Source of the DNA: CAYUIS01 sp964444825
GTDB taxonomy: Bacteria > Chloroflexota > Anaerolineae > B4-G1
Assembly (NCBI GenBank): GCA_964444825.1
Contig: CAYUIS010000198.1
Coordinates: forward strand, 1 to 6,983
Direction of reading: 5' to 3'
Length of the DNA stretch: 6,983 nucleotides
Shown here: in pieces, positions 4,818 through 6,983 of the stretch
Layout of the letters: the number at the start of each line of letters is the position of its first letter
Numbering within the stretch: position 1 is the first letter of the stretch
The notes under the pieces: model-generated
Databases searched by the model: none
Told to the model about the DNA's origin: nothing
The model's input: only the letters and a program-made list of their open reading frames with translations
Made by a program: the position numbers and the translations under genes

Positions 4818-6283
4818 TGCTCGACGACGCTCGTATTGAGGCTATTGTCGGGCAGGTAATGGCCGAGTTGCGCCAGGGGGAGCGGGTGCGCCACGGCCCG
4901 CTCCCAGAGCCCACGGCTGCTGTCCAACCACCCCCGCCAGCCCCCGCCTTGCGTCACGGTGACAATCTGCTCCCCGACGTGGATGCGGCTGTGGCGGCCG
5001 CCCGTCGGGCGTACGTGCAGTTGAACGATATGCCGCTATCGGTGCGTGAGCAGATGATCGCTCACATCCGGCGCGTCGCACGGGAGAACGCTCAGGTGCT
5101 GGCCTACGAGGCCTGGCAAGAGACAGGCATGGGGCGCTACGAGGACAAGATCCAAAAGAACCTGCTCAACGCCAACAAGGTTCCTGGGACAGAGATCCTG
5201 GCGCCAACCGCGTGGACGGGGGACGGTGGCTTGACGTTGGTCGAATATTCGCCCTACGGGGTGATTGGGGCCATCATTCCCAGCACAAATCCCACGTCCT
5301 CCGTGATCTGCAACGCCATCGGTATGGTGGCGGCGGGCAACGCCGTCGTCTTTAACGCCCACCCGGGTGCTCGCGCTTGCTCCAACCGAACCGTGCAGTT
5401 GCTCAATGAGGCGATCGTCGAGGCAGGAGGGCCACCCAATCTGGTCTGCGCCCTCGCCGAGCCGACCATCGAGACGGCTCAGCAGATCATGCATTATCCA
5501 GACATCAACCTGCTGGTCGTCACAGGCGGCGCGGGGGTGGTCCAGGCGGCGATGCAGAGCGGTAAGCGGGCGGTCTGCGCTGGCCCAGGAAACCCGCCGG
5601 TTGTGGTGGATGAGACGGCCGATCTGGAGCAGGCGGGGCGGGACATTGTACGCGGCGCGTCTTTCGACAACAACATCATCTGCATCGACGAGAAAGAGAT
5701 CTATGCCGTGGCCTCCATCGCCGACGAGCTCAAGCGTGCAATGTGCAGCCACGGTGCATACGAGATCAGCACCGGGCAGCTTGACCAGTTGATGAAATCG
5801 GTCTTTACCCAGGTTCCGCCCCGGGGGCAGCACGGCGCGATGAACAAGGCCTTTATCGGCAAGAACGCCAACGTACTGCTAAAAGAGATCGGCGTTGACG
5901 CCGGGGATGAGGTGCGCCTGGTGCTGGTTGAGGTGACGTCCGATCATCCCCTGGTCCTATCGGAGCAGATGATGCCGCTCGTCCCGTTGGTGCGCGTGCG
6001 CAACGCCGATGAGGGGATCGACCTGGCAAAAGTGGCCGAACATGGCTTCCGGCATACGGCCGTGATGCACTCCAAGAATCTGGACAACCTGAGCCGTATG
6101 GCCCGGGAGATGGATTGTAGCATCTTTGTCAAGAACGGCCCCTCATTTGCCGGTGTTGGTTATGGCGGGGAGGGCTTTTGCTCTTTCACCATCGCCAGCC
6201 CTACCGGCGAGGGGATCACCAACCCGATCAGTTTCAGCCGCATCCGCCGTTGTGTGCTAAAGGATGCTTTCCGGATTGTCTAG
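4814..6283 (+). CDS. CoA-acylating aldehyde dehydrogenase (PduP/EutE-like), BMC cargo
   Basis: Predicted to oxidise an aldehyde with CoA and NAD+ to acyl-CoA and NADH; next to DeoC the natural substrate would be acetaldehyde, giving acetyl-CoA. It has 489 residues. Residues 2-20 form a targeting helix (DARIEAIVGQVMAELRQ), followed by a Pro/Ala-rich linker (about 29-47) and the catalytic domain. Markers are GVIGAIIPSTNPTSSVICNA (149-168), VVTGGAGVVQAAM, CAGPGNPPVVVDETADL, the catalytic Cys290 in FDNNIICIDEKE, and SEQMMPLVPLVRV. The NN-x-x-C-I-x-EKE context is that of acylating enzymes of BMCs, rather than of ordinary hydrolytic ALDH. The start ATG overlaps the BMC-P stop (ATGA), with GAGG five bases before it; a second ATG at 4817 is possible. 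The overlap suggests coupled translation. Confidence 0.95.
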   Translation: MMLDDARIEAIVGQVMAELRQGERVRHGPLPEPTAAVQPPPPAPALRHGDNLLPDVDAAVAAARRAYVQLNDMPLSVREQMIAHIRRVARENAQVLAYEAWQETGMGRYEDKIQKNLLNANKVPGTEILAPTAWTGDGGLTLVEYSPYGVIGAIIPSTNPTSSVICNAIGMVAAGNAVVFNAHPGARACSNRTVQLLNEAIVEAGGPPNLVCALAEPTIETAQQIMHYPDINLLVVTGGAGVVQAAMQSGKRAVCAGPGNPPVVVDETADLEQAGRDIVRGASFDNNIICIDEKEIYAVASIADELKRAMCSHGAYEISTGQLDQLMKSVFTQVPPRGQHGAMNKAFIGKNANVLLKEIGVDAGDEVRLVLVEVTSDHPLVLSEQMMPLVPLVRVRNADEGIDLAKVAEHGFRHTAVMHSKNLDNLSRMAREMDCSIFVKNGPSFAGVGYGGEGFCSFTIASPTGEGITNPISFSRIRRCVLKDAFRIV

Positions 6284-6302
6284 GCGCACCAGACTTTGGA
6301 TC

Positions 6303-6319
6303 GCGGGCATCCTGCCCGC
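6303..6319 (+). promoter_or_regulatory. GC-rich hairpin between aldehyde dehydrogenase and second BMC-T
   Basis: GCGGGC (6303-6308) and GCCCGC (6314-6319) form a perfect six-pair stem with loop ATCCT. It is 19 bases after the ALDH stop. The following sequence, TGCTTTGACTC, has no real T-run, so it would be a weak terminator at best. It differs in sequence from the two hairpins around BMC-H. It could be an mRNA-stabilising stem or one copy of a dispersed palindromic repeat. Confidence 0.55.
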
Positions 6320-6345
6320 TGCTTTGACTCGAGTTCGTGATTCGT

Positions 6346-6936
6346 ATGATTGAACCAGCCCTTGCTCTTCTCGAATTCAGCAGCATCGCCGCCGGCATAG
6401 AGGCCGCCGACGCGATGGTCAAACGTGCCCCGATTGACGTCATCCGGAGCGGTACCGTTCAGCCGGGAAAGTACCTTGTCCTGATCGGTGGAGAGGTGGC
6501 CGACGTGGAGGAGTCGTTGGCGGCCGGGCGCGAGGTAGGTGGCGACGCCGCTGTGGACCTTGTCTACCTGCCGCAGGTTCACCCCGAGGTGCTAACGTCC
6601 ATCGCGGGAGGGCGGGTGCCTGATGTCACCGATGCCCTGGGCATAGTCGAGACGACCACCGTGGCTGCCGCCATCCACGCTGCCGACGCCGGCATCAAGG
6701 GGGCAGCGGTCCGGTTGGTCGAGGTACGGCTGGCCGATGGGCTGGGAGGCAAGGGGATCGTGCTCTTCTCCGGGCTTGTTGCCGACGTGGAGGCTGCGGT
6801 CGAGATTGGCGTGGGCGTGCTGGAGCGATCCGAGTTACTGGTTCGCAAAGTCGTCATTCCCAAACTGCACCCCGAGATGTGGGAGAACGTCGCCGATGGA
6901 ACGCGCTTCCGCACGCGGGTGATCGATCGGCTATGA
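6346..6936 (+). CDS. BMC-T shell protein, PduT-like, tandem canonical BMC domains
   Basis: Second trimeric shell protein; 196 residues. Domain one runs about 4-88 (ALALLEFSSIAAGIEAADAM, TVQPGKYLVLIGGEVADVEE, VHPEVLTSI) and domain two about 95-185 (DALGIVETTTVAAAIHAADA, GGKGIVLFSGLVADVEAAV, VIPKLHPEMWENV). Order and motifs match PduT, including the HPEMW ending. PduT binds a [4Fe-4S] cluster at the pore through a Cys in TICPGK; here that motif is TVQPGK with Gln39, and the chain has no cysteine, so a cluster with Cys ligands is excluded. A GTG at 6337 would add three residues; neither start has a strong SD. It follows the ALDH gene after a 62-bp gap with a hairpin, and its stop overlaps the next start (ATGA). 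Confidence 0.93.
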   Translation: MIEPALALLEFSSIAAGIEAADAMVKRAPIDVIRSGTVQPGKYLVLIGGEVADVEESLAAGREVGGDAAVDLVYLPQVHPEVLTSIAGGRVPDVTDALGIVETTTVAAAIHAADAGIKGAAVRLVEVRLADGLGGKGIVLFSGLVADVEAAVEIGVGVLERSELLVRKVVIPKLHPEMWENVADGTRFRTRVIDRL

Positions 6937-6983
6937 ACGAACCCCTTGTGTTGGTAGCTGCCTGGCGTGACTATACTGTGACA
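6933..6983 (+). CDS. Start of an unrecognised downstream gene (cut by right edge)
   Basis: An ATG overlaps the stop of the preceding BMC-T gene as ATGA and opens a frame that runs without stop to the window end: MNEPLVLVAAWRDYTVT. Seventeen residues are too few to name a family. The overlap places it in the same operon. From the needs of the pathway it might be another shell protein or enzyme, but nothing in the visible sequence shows this. Confidence 0.5.
   Translation, partial: MNEPLVLVAAWRDYTVT

Noticed and set aside
5036..5833. 265-codon minus-strand frame opposite the aldehyde dehydrogenase
   Set aside because: Long but antisense to a gene with all catalytic motifs; no recognisable domain and no ribosome binding site noted.
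1..6983. CRISPR array, tRNA or rRNA genes, prophage or transposase genes
   Set aside because: No regularly spaced repeats, no cloverleaf or rRNA-like sequence, and no transposase or integrase motifs were seen on either strand.

Overview
The window holds the start of a leftward housekeeping gene (polA, DNA polymerase I, cut by the left edge) and, divergent from it, most of a rightward operon for a bacterial microcompartment (BMC). Gene content matches the sugar-phosphate-utilising (SPU) class of BMC loci: an RpiB-family sugar-phosphate isomerase, a deoxyribose-phosphate aldolase (DeoC), a CoA-acylating aldehyde dehydrogenase, and shell genes of all three types (one hexamer BMC-H, one pentamer BMC-P, two tandem-domain BMC-T). 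The DNA is GC-rich, uses GTG and ATG starts and has tight gene spacing. A Chloroflexota-like or similar environmental bacterium would fit, but this is a guess from locus type and style; the window has no rRNA or other decisive marker.

Layout. 1-1085 (minus): polA 5' part, with the 5'-3' exonuclease domain and the start of the proofreading domain. 1086-1489: a 404-bp divergent intergenic region with a minus-strand promoter for polA, a good plus-strand promoter (TTGGCT-17-TATAAT) just before the operon, an 18-bp long-range inverted repeat, and several small hairpins with 6-nt loops. 1490-3373: rpiB-like gene and deoC. 3395-4033: permuted BMC-T. 4122-4433: BMC-H, bracketed by two almost identical 38-bp hairpin elements. 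4518-4817: BMC-P. 4814-6283: aldehyde dehydrogenase. 6346-6936: PduT-like BMC-T without any cysteine. 6933-6983: first 17 codons of another gene cut by the right edge.

How it works together (inference from families). DeoC would split 2-deoxyribose 5-phosphate into glyceraldehyde 3-phosphate and acetaldehyde. The volatile, toxic acetaldehyde would be held in the shell and turned into acetyl-CoA and NADH by the aldehyde dehydrogenase. All three enzymes start with a short amphipathic helix and a flexible linker, the usual form of a BMC encapsulation peptide. The RpiB-like protein is the puzzle: its usual catalytic cysteine is aspartate, and it carries a duplicated 42-residue module between the targeting helix and the isomerase domain. 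A phosphotransacylase and an alcohol dehydrogenase, which would recycle CoA and NAD+, are not in this window and may lie downstream.

The most interesting points are the paired hairpins around the BMC-H gene (a possible RNA-level control of shell stoichiometry), the altered RpiB active site with its duplicated module, and the cysteine-free PduT-like shell protein.
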